DNA of 64,000 bases, from contig NZ_FNZN01000002.1 of assembly GCF_900109345.1 (NCBI RefSeq), positions 310,001 through 374,000 of the forward strand. The letters are read 5' to 3'. Positions within the stretch are counted from its first letter, which is position 1. Every line of letters starts with the position of its first letter. The translations under genes and the position numbers were made by a program. Source of the stretch: Maribacter orientalis. GTDB taxonomy: Bacteria > Bacteroidota > Bacteroidia > Flavobacteriales > Flavobacteriaceae. The notes beneath the pieces were generated by a model. It worked only from the letters and a program-made list of their open reading frames with translations. It ran no database searches and was not told the DNA's origin. Of this stretch, positions 8,348 to 17,072 are shown piece after piece.

Positions 8348-9493
8348 CTATTTTTTCTTAACAGCAGAACATCCTGCCATTGTTGTAATCTTTATTGCTT
8401 CGGTCGGAGGCAGTGTCTTATTTCTTCCAACAACCTCACTTACTACTTGCCTGGTGATTTCTTCAAAAGCAGCTTCTACAGGTGTGCCACTTTGTAATGC
8501 CGCAGGTCTACCTACATCACCCGCCTCACGTATACTTTGAACTAAAGGTATTTCACCAAGGAAAGGAACATTCAAATCTTCCGCAAGATGTTTTGCCCCT
8601 TCTTTACCAAATATATAATATTTATTTTCTGGCAACTCTGCTGGTGTAAAATAGGCCATATTTTCTATGATACCTAAAACTGGCACATTAATAGAGTCTT
8701 GTTGAAACATTGCCACTCCCTTTCTAGCATCTGCAAGAGCAACTTCTTGTGGTGTACTTACCACAACTGCGCCAGTAATTGGTAAAGCTTGCATAATGCT
8801 TAAATGAATGTCGCCCGTACCTGGGGGTAAATCGATCAACATAAAATCTAAATCGCCCCAATGTGCATCAAATATCATTTGATTTAGTGCCTTGGAAGCC
8901 ATTGGCCCTCTCCAAATCACCGCTTGATCCCGTTGTGTAAAAAAGCCTATTGATAATAGTTTTACCCCGTAGCTTTCAACAGGTTTCATTTTAGATTTAC
9001 CGTCTATATTTACCGCAAGTGGTTTTTCATTTGGCACATCAAACATAATCGGCATCGATGGCCCATAAATATCGGCATCTAACAAACCTACTTTAAAGCC
9101 CATTTTGGACAAAGTAACTGCCAGGTTAGCCGTAACAGTAGATTTACCAACTCCACCTTTACCTGATGCTACCGCGATTATATTAGAAATACCAGGAATA
9201 GCCTTTCCCTTTATTTCATTTACTTTATTTGGCTTAGTATCAGGAGCCTCTACTTTAACGTTAATCTTGATCTTTGCTTTCGCATAAACCTCTTTATGGA
9301 TTATTTTTAAAATCTCGACCTCTGTCTTTTTTCGGGCTTGTAGACTAGGGTTTTTAATGGTAATATCAACCTCAACCTCATCGCCAAAAATTTGAATATT
9401 GGTAACTGCACCACTATCTACCATATTCTGACCCTCACCAGGAACCGTAATATGTTCCAAAGCCTTCAAAATGTCCTTTTTATCTATCTTCAT
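8348..9493 (-). CDS. Mrp/NBP35-family P-loop ATPase (Fe-S carrier)
   Basis: 381 residues. The N-terminal MIP18/DUF59 domain (about 5-80) is followed by the ParA-like ATPase with deviant Walker A GKGGVGKST at residues 111-119 and LIDLPPGTGD as the Walker B/switch region. Mrp (ApbC) proteins bind and transfer Fe-S clusters in an ATP-dependent way. The CPxC motif that bridges the cluster in most homologues is replaced here: after IENMAYF the sequence runs TPAELPENKYY, with no Cys pair. One Cys remains near the C-terminus (MAGCSAVKKK). It heads a two-gene unit with nfu, which supports a cluster-transfer role despite the missing motif. Confidence 0.9.
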   Translation of the reverse strand: MKIDKKDILKALEHITVPGEGQNMVDSGAVTNIQIFGDEVEVDITIKNPSLQARKKTEVEILKIIHKEVYAKAKIKINVKVEAPDTKPNKVNEIKGKAIPGISNIIAVASGKGGVGKSTVTANLAVTLSKMGFKVGLLDADIYGPSMPIMFDVPNEKPLAVNIDGKSKMKPVESYGVKLLSIGFFTQRDQAVIWRGPMASKALNQMIFDAHWGDLDFMLIDLPPGTGDIHLSIMQALPITGAVVVSTPQEVALADARKGVAMFQQDSINVPVLGIIENMAYFTPAELPENKYYIFGKEGAKHLAEDLNVPFLGEIPLVQSIREAGDVGRPAALQSGTPVEAAFEEITRQVVSEVVGRNKTLPPTEAIKITTMAGCSAVKKK

Positions 9494-9515
9494 TATATAA
9501 ATTCATTCTAAACAA

Positions 9516-9523
9516 CAAAGATA
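9516..9523 (-). promoter_or_regulatory. Predicted -7 box for mrp-nfu
   Basis: Minus-strand TATCTTTG is an exact TAnnTTTG match 22 bases before the mrp start codon. No convincing -33 TTTG is seen at the expected distance. Confidence 0.55.
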
Positions 9524-9689
9524 ATCCTTAGATGGGAGATTATGAAGTTCGTGTATTGAAAATGAAGATGCCATCATAAATAGAACCTTTTATTACTAGA
9601 AAATCATTTCTTATTCAATTATAATCCAGACAAGAATAGAAACTAGACAAAAATCGTAATTTAGAACACGACTAAAAATTCTATCAAGC

Positions 9690-11363
9690 ATGTACCTACC
9701 AACCAAAAAAACAATTCAACAATTTGCTTTAAGTTCAATAATATTAATGACTATAGCTTGTTCAAGTTCAAAATCTGAATTTTCTAAAAAAGATGTCGTT
9801 CGGTCACAAAAATTAGTAGGCCTCGATTTTGATAAAAAATATATCGACACCCTTTACCCTTACCTAAAAAGTAATAAGGAGGGCTTCGATTCTTTACGCA
9901 AATATACGTTGGACAATGACGTTTTTCCTGCGATTCAATTCAATCCTTTACCTCTAAATTTTACACCAAAACCACAGGCTGGATTTCCAGATTGGGAAAT
10001 TCCGGAAAATGTACAACTACCAGAAAAAGAAGCTGATTTAGCTTTTTATACCATCCCTCAACTTGCTTCCTTAATTAAAAATAAAAAAATAAGTTCTTTA
10101 AAATTGACTGAATTTTTTATAGCCCGATTAAAAAAATACAATCCCATATTACAATGCACCATTACCATTACCGAACAAATGGCTTTGGATCAGGCAAAAA
10201 AGATGGACCAAGAATTAGCTGATGGCCAATACAGAGGCATTTTACATGGAATACCTTACGGAGTTAAAGATTTAATGGCGGTTGAAGGCTACAAAACCAC
10301 TTGGGGCGCAGAACCTTATAGAGACCAACAAATTGAGATGACTGCAACCGTAGTTGAAAAATTACAAAATGCCGGCGGAGTTTTAGTTGCTAAACTGGTT
10401 TCTGGTTCTTTGGCACGTGGTGATGTTTGGTTCGATGGAAAAACAAAAAACCCTTGGGATACCGAACAAGGTGCTACAGGCTCATCTGCAGGTTCTGGTT
10501 CTGCCACATCTGCTGGGTTAGTGCCTTTTGCACTTGGAACAGAAACATTAGGCTCTATAACCTCGCCAAGTACTAGAAACGGAATTACAGGTTTACGGCC
10601 CACCTATGGTAGGGTTAGTAGACACGGAGTTATGAGCCTTAGTTGGTCTATGGATAAAGTTGGTCCTATGGCAAGAAGTGCAGAAGAATGCGCCATAGTT
10701 TATAGCGTTATTACCGGAAAGGATCCAAAAGATGGTACGACTACAGATTTTCCTGATGGTTTTGAACCGAAAAAAGATTTTAAATCTCTTCGGGTAGCCT
10801 ATCTAAAAAAGGACATTGAAAAAGATACCTCCCTAAACAAACCTAATTTAGAAAAAGCATTAGAAACTTTTAAGAAAATGGGAATAACACTAAATGAAGT
10901 TGAATTACCAGAAGATGTGCCCTATTCAAGTTTTGATGTGATTTTAAGAGCAGAAGCAGGTGCATTTTTTGACGACTTGGTGCGCTCAAGAAACGTTGAT
11001 AAAATGGTAGAACAAGACCAAGGGTCAAGAGCCAATTCATTACGTCAAGCTCGCTTTATACCCGCTGTAGAATATTTACAGGCCAACAGGCACCGCCAAG
11101 TACTCATTGAAAAAATGGAAGGTATCATGAAAAATTATGACATTCTTATATCTCCAACCTTCGGAAATAGACAATTAATAATTACGAACCTTACTGGTCA
11201 CCCCGTGATTTCTATTCCTACAGGATTGGATAAAGAAAAACACCCAACCAGCATTACTCTTGTTGGAAATCTATATGATGAAGCCAGTATTCTTTTGCTC
11301 GCAAAAGCTTTTCAGGACAATACCGAGTTTGATGAAATGCATCCGAAAGGGTATACGGATTAG
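9690..11363 (+). CDS. Amidase-signature family lipoprotein
   Basis: 557 residues. The N-terminal signal ends in a lipobox (TIAC, then SSSKS), so the enzyme is a predicted lipoprotein outside the cytoplasm. The amidase signature runs from about residue 125 to the end with an intact Ser-cisSer-Lys triad: Lys193 in GVKDLM, cis-Ser265 in TGSSAGS and nucleophile Ser289 in LGSITS; the 24-residue Ser-Ser spacing equals that of FAAH. Such enzymes hydrolyse amides. Because this one is exported and no gatB/gatC is near, it is not the GatA subunit of the Glu-tRNA amidotransferase. An N-terminal extension of about 100 residues (25-125) of unknown role precedes the catalytic domain. The gene stands alone and ends at a hairpin terminator. 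Confidence 0.88.
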   Translation: MYLPTKKTIQQFALSSIILMTIACSSSKSEFSKKDVVRSQKLVGLDFDKKYIDTLYPYLKSNKEGFDSLRKYTLDNDVFPAIQFNPLPLNFTPKPQAGFPDWEIPENVQLPEKEADLAFYTIPQLASLIKNKKISSLKLTEFFIARLKKYNPILQCTITITEQMALDQAKKMDQELADGQYRGILHGIPYGVKDLMAVEGYKTTWGAEPYRDQQIEMTATVVEKLQNAGGVLVAKLVSGSLARGDVWFDGKTKNPWDTEQGATGSSAGSGSATSAGLVPFALGTETLGSITSPSTRNGITGLRPTYGRVSRHGVMSLSWSMDKVGPMARSAEECAIVYSVITGKDPKDGTTTDFPDGFEPKKDFKSLRVAYLKKDIEKDTSLNKPNLEKALETFKKMGITLNEVELPEDVPYSSFDVILRAEAGAFFDDLVRSRNVDKMVEQDQGSRANSLRQARFIPAVEYLQANRHRQVLIEKMEGIMKNYDILISPTFGNRQLIITNLTGHPVISIPTGLDKEKHPTSITLVGNLYDEASILLLAKAFQDNTEFDEMHPKGYTD

Positions 11364-11402
11364 GCTTGACTTAGGTATGAGTATGTCATTTCGATTTCTA
11401 TT

Positions 11403-11433
11403 GCACCGTTAAACCGATTAAGGTGCTTTATTT
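11403..11433 (+). terminator. Probable terminator of the amidase gene
   Basis: Stem GCACC-g-TTAA / TTAA-GGTGC with loop ACCGA, followed by TTTATTTATT. It lies 40 bases after the amidase stop and ends 2 bases before the convergent ABC operon's last stop codon. Confidence 0.55.
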
Positions 11434-11434
11434 A

Positions 11435-12100
11435 TTAAATCTGTCTACCATCTAAAAGGTTGATGATTCTTGAACCATACTCGGCATTCTTTTCTGAATG
11501 GGTAACTTGAATTATGGTTACCCCATCTTCTTTATTCAGTTTTTGAAAAAGTTGCATAATTTCCTCGCTCTGTTGAGAGTTTAGATTTCCTGTGGGTTCA
11601 TCTGCTAAAATCAATTTTGGTTTTCCAATCAATGCTCTGGCAACACCTACTAATTGCTGTTGCCCACCACTCAATTGGGTTGGGAATAAATCTTTCTTAC
11701 CAACAATATTAAACCTATCAAGCATATCAGCAACCAAAGCTTTTCGTTCAGAGCCTTTTACCTTTTTATATAATAAAGGCATTTCTAAATTTTCCTCAAC
11801 CGTAAGTTCATCCAATAAATGGTAGGATTGAAAAACAAAACCTATATATTCCTTATACAAATTAGACCGGTATTTCTCTTTTAAGGTATGAACCGATTCA
11901 CTCAAGAAATCATATTCACCTTCATCAAAAGTGTCTAACATACCAATGACATTTAGTAAGGTTGATTTGCCTGAACCGGACGGACCCATAATGGAAATAA
12001 ACTCACCTTCTTCCACTTCAAGATTAATATCTTTCAGTAAGAAGATGCGCTGGCCGCCTTGCTGTACCCATTTGAAAATATTGTTTAATTGTAGTAACAT
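11435..12100 (-). CDS. ABC transporter ATPase, MacB/LolD type (second copy)
   Basis: 221 residues, an ATPase-only subunit. Walker A GPSGSGKST (about 39-47), signature LSGGQQQLVGVARAL, Walker B LILADEPTGNLN and H-loop VTHS are intact; the signature helix has QQQLV where the operon's other ATPase has QQQRV. Members of this family power MacB/FtsX-type mechanotransmission permeases. It is the last gene of the eight-gene operon, 38 bases after the stop of the permease at 12139. Having two ATPases in one operon suggests two ATPase-permease pairings sharing one TolC and one adaptor, though a shared pool is also possible. Confidence 0.9.
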   Translation of the reverse strand: MLLQLNNIFKWVQQGGQRIFLLKDINLEVEEGEFISIMGPSGSGKSTLLNVIGMLDTFDEGEYDFLSESVHTLKEKYRSNLYKEYIGFVFQSYHLLDELTVEENLEMPLLYKKVKGSERKALVADMLDRFNIVGKKDLFPTQLSGGQQQLVGVARALIGKPKLILADEPTGNLNSQQSEEIMQLFQKLNKEDGVTIIQVTHSEKNAEYGSRIINLLDGRQI

Positions 12101-12138
12101 TCTTTTTGTTTTTTGGTTGTTATCAAAAATTCACATAA

Positions 12139-14589
12139 TTACTCCGTACGTAAACTTTTTACTGGGTTTGTATTGGCAGAATTTATTGTTTTAATCGTCA
12201 TTATTAAAAGTGAAATCAAAATCATTAAAAAGCCACTTAAGGCAAAAATCCACCAGCTTAAAGTTGCTTTATTCGCAAAACCTTCTAGCCAGTAATTTAG
12301 TCCGTACCACGCGATTGGCGTTGCTATTAAAAAGGCAATCAACACTAATTTTAAAAATTCTTTTGACAATAAAAAATTAAGTTGAAATAGATTGGCACCG
12401 AGTATTTTACGAATACCTATTTCCTTTGTTCTACGCTCAGTTGTGTGTATGACCAAACCAAACAACCCTAAACAACTTATAAGAATTGCAAGGCCAGTAG
12501 CCCATTGTAAAAGTATCGATGTTTTTTGCTCACTTTCGTAAAACTTTTTTACGGTATCATCCATAAAACTATACTCAAAATCAGACTCTGGATACAGGTT
12601 TTTCCATATGGTTTCTATCCGAGAAATAGTAGTTGACCAATCACCAGTATCCAAACTATTCAACTTAAAATGAATGGTTCTAAACTGTGTCCATTTTCCA
12701 CTATAAGAACCTCCTGTAAATGCCATTGGTGCTACTCCATATTTTAAGGAGTGTTGGTTAAAATCTTCCATGACACCAACAATAGGAAACATTTTATTAT
12801 TAGCCTTTAGATTTTTACCGACTACATCTTCAGGATTCTCAATTCCAATTACTTTTAAATAAGACTTGTTGATTACATATTCTATAATTGAATCATTTAA
12901 GGGCATTCGGCCTGCAACTAATTTTAAATTGTATAAATCAAAATAGTTGGCATTGCCATACATTAATTGTAAATCTGAATTTACTTCCTTTTCTCCATCT
13001 ACAAACAAGGCGTTCATAAACATAGTTGAAAATGAAGCAGGCGGATTTCCAGAAAGTACAACCTGATTAATTCCTGGTAATTCTTTTATTTGACGCACAA
13101 ACCTTGCTCGTTTAATTGCTGATGTATCTCGCCAAGGAGTTCTTAAATATGCAATGGCTTCTGTCTTAAAGCCCATGTCTTTTTTCATAATATAGTTCAA
13201 TTGCTTACCTACCATCAGCGTAGCTATTATGAATACTTGCGCAATTACAAATTGAAATACGGTTAAATACTTTCTTAAAGAGCCTTTATCAGAATTGGGT
13301 AGAATCTGCTGTTTAAACACCGAAACGGGTTTGTATTTGGACATGACCAATGCCGGATAGAAACCCGATAAAACCGTTACTATAAGAAGCAACAAAACAA
13401 TACCAAGTATAATCCAAGGATTCCAAAAAAGCTCAAAAGTGAGTCCTGTAGGAATAAAATCAGAAAATAATAGGAGCAACCATTTAGACAAAAAAAAAGA
13501 AAGAGCGGCAGCAGCCAAAGTCAATATAAATGTTTCCCCCAAGAACTGAAATATCAACTGCTTTCTAGAACTTCCCAATGTTTTTCTAATTCCAATTTCC
13601 TTTGCTCGTTGTATGGCTTGGGCAGTATTTAAATTGATAAAATTTATACATCCTAAAAGAACCAAGATGGCAGCCAATAACAACAAACTTTTTAGCGCTG
13701 CTATTGTTGTTCGGCTATCATCAAAATCAAACGTATTATAATCGGGATTCAAATGAATGTCAGCTAGCGACTGTATGGTATAGGTATTACTTCTGCCAAT
13801 GGCAACCATTTCTGGCTCATCATGTTCCTTGGCAATTTGGGTAAGCGTTTCTTGAACCTTTATAGGGTCTGCCCTTTGCGAAAGTTTTATGAATAATTGA
13901 GAGGCAGAGTTGGTGTTGTTCCAATTTGCTTCGTTTACAGCATTGGTCATATCTTGGGTGGCTGCAGTTTTTAAAGAGATAAATTCTTCAAAAACAAGAT
14001 CTGTTCTATTATCAAAATTTGCCACAATGCCCGATACCGTCGCTGGTATTGTATCATTATATATTACTGACTTCCCTAAAATGCCATTTAACTCTTTATT
14101 AGGGAAATATTTTCTAGCACGCTCTTCGGATAATACCACCATATTAGGTTCCTCCAACGCACTATTCTTATTTCCTGCTAACCAATTATATTCAAAGGTC
14201 TTGAAGTAGGATGGCTCGGTATAGATTACAAATTCAGGATTTTTAAAGCGATTGCCTGTTTCCTGATTTTCAACATGCAAAGGATATGTGATGAAAAATG
14301 GTGCTATCGTTTCCAATTCTTCCATCTTAAGATCTACAAGTGCTTGTGCCAGCGGTACCGTTACACCTGCATTGTAAAAATCGCCATCAGGACTTTTAAA
14401 TGATGTGGTTACTCTATAGATTCTATCGCCATCTTGGTGAAATTTATCAAAAGAAAGATCATAAAAAACCATCGCACCAATTACAAAAGCAGCACTTAGA
14501 CCAATGGAAAGACCCAAAATGTTTATCAATGAAAACACCTTATTTTTCCAAACATTCCGAAAAGCAATTTTTAAATAATTACGTAACAT
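12139..14589 (-). CDS. Double-FtsX ABC permease, copy 4
   Basis: 816 residues. The architecture is that of large Bacteroidota MacB-like permeases: N-terminal transmembrane helix in NYLKIAFRNVWKNKVF, MacB periplasmic core domain (about 45-250), three-helix FtsX block (about 285-415) introduced by RAKEIGIRKTLGS, another helix, a second periplasmic domain (about 455-640), and a final FtsX block introduced by RTKEIGIRKILGA. The C-terminus NPVKSLRTE is shared with its neighbours. E. coli MacB itself is an ATPase-permease fusion with one such module. These proteins couple ATP hydrolysis to movements in the periplasm that push substrate through TolC. It is separated by only 12 bases from the permease upstream. 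Confidence 0.88.
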   Translation of the reverse strand: MLRNYLKIAFRNVWKNKVFSLINILGLSIGLSAAFVIGAMVFYDLSFDKFHQDGDRIYRVTTSFKSPDGDFYNAGVTVPLAQALVDLKMEELETIAPFFITYPLHVENQETGNRFKNPEFVIYTEPSYFKTFEYNWLAGNKNSALEEPNMVVLSEERARKYFPNKELNGILGKSVIYNDTIPATVSGIVANFDNRTDLVFEEFISLKTAATQDMTNAVNEANWNNTNSASQLFIKLSQRADPIKVQETLTQIAKEHDEPEMVAIGRSNTYTIQSLADIHLNPDYNTFDFDDSRTTIAALKSLLLLAAILVLLGCINFINLNTAQAIQRAKEIGIRKTLGSSRKQLIFQFLGETFILTLAAAALSFFLSKWLLLLFSDFIPTGLTFELFWNPWIILGIVLLLLIVTVLSGFYPALVMSKYKPVSVFKQQILPNSDKGSLRKYLTVFQFVIAQVFIIATLMVGKQLNYIMKKDMGFKTEAIAYLRTPWRDTSAIKRARFVRQIKELPGINQVVLSGNPPASFSTMFMNALFVDGEKEVNSDLQLMYGNANYFDLYNLKLVAGRMPLNDSIIEYVINKSYLKVIGIENPEDVVGKNLKANNKMFPIVGVMEDFNQHSLKYGVAPMAFTGGSYSGKWTQFRTIHFKLNSLDTGDWSTTISRIETIWKNLYPESDFEYSFMDDTVKKFYESEQKTSILLQWATGLAILISCLGLFGLVIHTTERRTKEIGIRKILGANLFQLNFLLSKEFLKLVLIAFLIATPIAWYGLNYWLEGFANKATLSWWIFALSGFLMILISLLIMTIKTINSANTNPVKSLRTE

Positions 14590-14601
14590 ATAAGTTTAGT
14601 T

Positions 14602-17001
14602 TCACTCTGTTCTCAAACTTTTTACAGGGTTGGCCTTTGCTGCTTTAATTGCCTGAAAACTAACAGTTAAAATTGTCACCAACATCGCACCAACCATGGC
14701 CAAGGCGAATATCCACCACTTTAAGATTACCCGGTAAGGGTATTCTTGAAGCCAACCGTTCATAATGAAGTATGCAATTGGCACTGCTATAAAACAAGAG
14801 ATGATTACCAGCTTTAAAAAGTCTTTCGAAAGCATATTCCACACATTAAATATACTTGCACCCAACACCTTTCTTACCCCTATTTCTTTCTTACGTTGTT
14901 CTGCAACGAATGATGTTAAACCGAAAAGGCCTAAACAACTTATTAAGATGGCCAATGCTGTAAAAATGCTAGAGAGGGTGCCAATACGTTCTTCTGAGGC
15001 GAATTTTTTACCATATTGTTGATCAACAAAATCATATTGAAACGGAATATCTGGAAAATGCTCCTTAAAAACGTTTTCTATAATTGCGATATTCTGACTA
15101 GCACTTTGGTTTGGGTTTAATCTTAAATTGTAATAACTACTATTCCCGTTTTTGTCATAAATATACCAGCCTTGCTTTACAGGTTCGTATGGTGATTGGG
15201 CAATCATATCTTCTACCACTCCAATTATTTTCATGGGAGGATCTGGGTTTTCTTCCGATGAATCCTTTACCAACTTACCAATAGGATTGGTCAATCCCAT
15301 ATACTTCATCGCCGTTTCATTAATCAAAATGGCATTGGAATCCGTAGCCATTTCCCGAGAAAAGTCACGCCCTTTTATAATTTTTAGACCTAAAGACTTA
15401 GCATATTCCGGGGTTACCTCCGTCCAGGCTAAATCCTCCTGAAAACCTTCTGGCTTTCCTTCCCAGGTGTACCCATTTCTGTTAGACCATATTTCTGTGG
15501 TTGGACTACTGGAGGCTGACATTTCCGTTACGGCCCCTGAATTTAAAAACTCAGTACGCATCAACTCATATTTTCCAGAAAAATCTTGGCTCATGGTTGG
15601 AATCTGTACCAATCCTTCCTTATCATACCCAATAGGCCTATTTTTTGCATAATTGATCTGCTGCATAACGATTACCGTTCCAATGATAAAAGCAACAGAA
15701 ACCGTAAACTGTACCACTACCAAAATCTTACGTGGCAATCCGGCATATTTACCCACTTTAAAAGTTCCCTTTAAAACATCAACCGGCTTAAAGGAAGATA
15801 GATAGAGTGCAGGATAACTTCCTGCCAATAAGGATGTGAATAAAACAAATAAGAATGAAACCAACCAGAAAACACCACTATCCCATGGAAATGAAATCTC
15901 CTTTCTGGAGAGGTCATTAAACCCATTAATAGAAGCCAGAACAATTATAACAGCAAGAAAAAAAGCAACCAAAACCACTAAAAAAGACTCGCTTAAAAAT
16001 TGATAGATCAATTGTCCCCTTTGTGAACCAATCGATTTTCTGATTCCAACCTCTTTACCTCGTTTTTCTGAACGAGCCGTGCTTAAGTTCATAAAATTGA
16101 TACAGGCCAAAAGCAACACAAATGCACCAATAATACCAAATAACCAAACATTTTTAATACGGCCACCTACTTGTTTTCCATTTTCAAAATTTGACCTCAA
16201 ATACCAGTCTTTCATAGGTAATAGAAAAAGCTGTGGATTAAATTCCTCACCATCTTCTTCAGCATTTTTTTTAACATCCTTAATGGTTGTACTTACCTTT
16301 TCCATAGTAGCATTATCGACAATCTGGACGAACATTTGAAAAGAGTTATTACCCCAATTATCAATTGCATATTTCAACCAATCTTGAGTTGTCAAGTATT
16401 TTTCCCAAGGCATAAAAAAATGTGCGTCGTTGAAAGAATTGTTAGTGGGTATATCTTCATAAACAGCGGATACAACCATGTCATACTGACTATTGACTTT
16501 AATGACCTTGCCAACAGCTTCTTCATCACCAAACAATGCTTTAGCAACGGATTCAGCCAACATGATCGAATTGATCTCCCTCAAACCATCTTTTTCTCCC
16601 TTTAAAATATTGAGGTCTAACATTTCGGGTGCTTTTTCTTGAATAAAATTCCCTGTACGGGAAATACTGGTTTCCTTATATTCCAAGTATTGAGGTTGGC
16701 TCCATGACGCCATTGTTAAATATTTGAAATTGTCTCCATAACCATCTCTTAAAGCACGTTCTAAAGGAATTGGAATTGCCGGCCCGGTTCCTATTTCCCC
16801 ATTAAAGGTCTGTGATTGAAAAATTTGGGCGATTTTATCTTTTTTACTGAAATAGTTATTGTACGAAAGTTCATCGTGAATCCAAAGACCAATAATCAAT
16901 GTAACGGCCATGCCTAAAGCAAGCCCTCCTACGTTGATAAACGTATACCCTTTGTTCTTCCAGAGATTTCTCCATGCGATTTTCAAATAATTTTTGAACA
17001 T
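14602..17001 (-). CDS. Double-FtsX ABC permease, copy 3
   Basis: 799 residues with the same two-module layout as its neighbours: initial helix (NYLKIAWRNLWKNKGY), periplasmic domain, FtsX block beginning RGKEVGIRKSIGS, a second helix and periplasmic domain, and a final FtsX block beginning QRKKEIGVRKVLGA; it ends NPVKSLRTE. It has clearly diverged from copies 1 and 2 in the periplasmic domains, which are the parts expected to contact adaptor and substrate. It lies 71 bases downstream of copy 2. Confidence 0.88.
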   Translation of the reverse strand: MFKNYLKIAWRNLWKNKGYTFINVGGLALGMAVTLIIGLWIHDELSYNNYFSKKDKIAQIFQSQTFNGEIGTGPAIPIPLERALRDGYGDNFKYLTMASWSQPQYLEYKETSISRTGNFIQEKAPEMLDLNILKGEKDGLREINSIMLAESVAKALFGDEEAVGKVIKVNSQYDMVVSAVYEDIPTNNSFNDAHFFMPWEKYLTTQDWLKYAIDNWGNNSFQMFVQIVDNATMEKVSTTIKDVKKNAEEDGEEFNPQLFLLPMKDWYLRSNFENGKQVGGRIKNVWLFGIIGAFVLLLACINFMNLSTARSEKRGKEVGIRKSIGSQRGQLIYQFLSESFLVVLVAFFLAVIIVLASINGFNDLSRKEISFPWDSGVFWLVSFLFVLFTSLLAGSYPALYLSSFKPVDVLKGTFKVGKYAGLPRKILVVVQFTVSVAFIIGTVIVMQQINYAKNRPIGYDKEGLVQIPTMSQDFSGKYELMRTEFLNSGAVTEMSASSSPTTEIWSNRNGYTWEGKPEGFQEDLAWTEVTPEYAKSLGLKIIKGRDFSREMATDSNAILINETAMKYMGLTNPIGKLVKDSSEENPDPPMKIIGVVEDMIAQSPYEPVKQGWYIYDKNGNSSYYNLRLNPNQSASQNIAIIENVFKEHFPDIPFQYDFVDQQYGKKFASEERIGTLSSIFTALAILISCLGLFGLTSFVAEQRKKEIGVRKVLGASIFNVWNMLSKDFLKLVIISCFIAVPIAYFIMNGWLQEYPYRVILKWWIFALAMVGAMLVTILTVSFQAIKAAKANPVKSLRTE

Positions 17002-17072
17002 GATTAGTTTTTTTTATGATTGATGATGTTTGCTTTATACTACTATAAAGAGTGTTTTAAAATTGAAATGTT

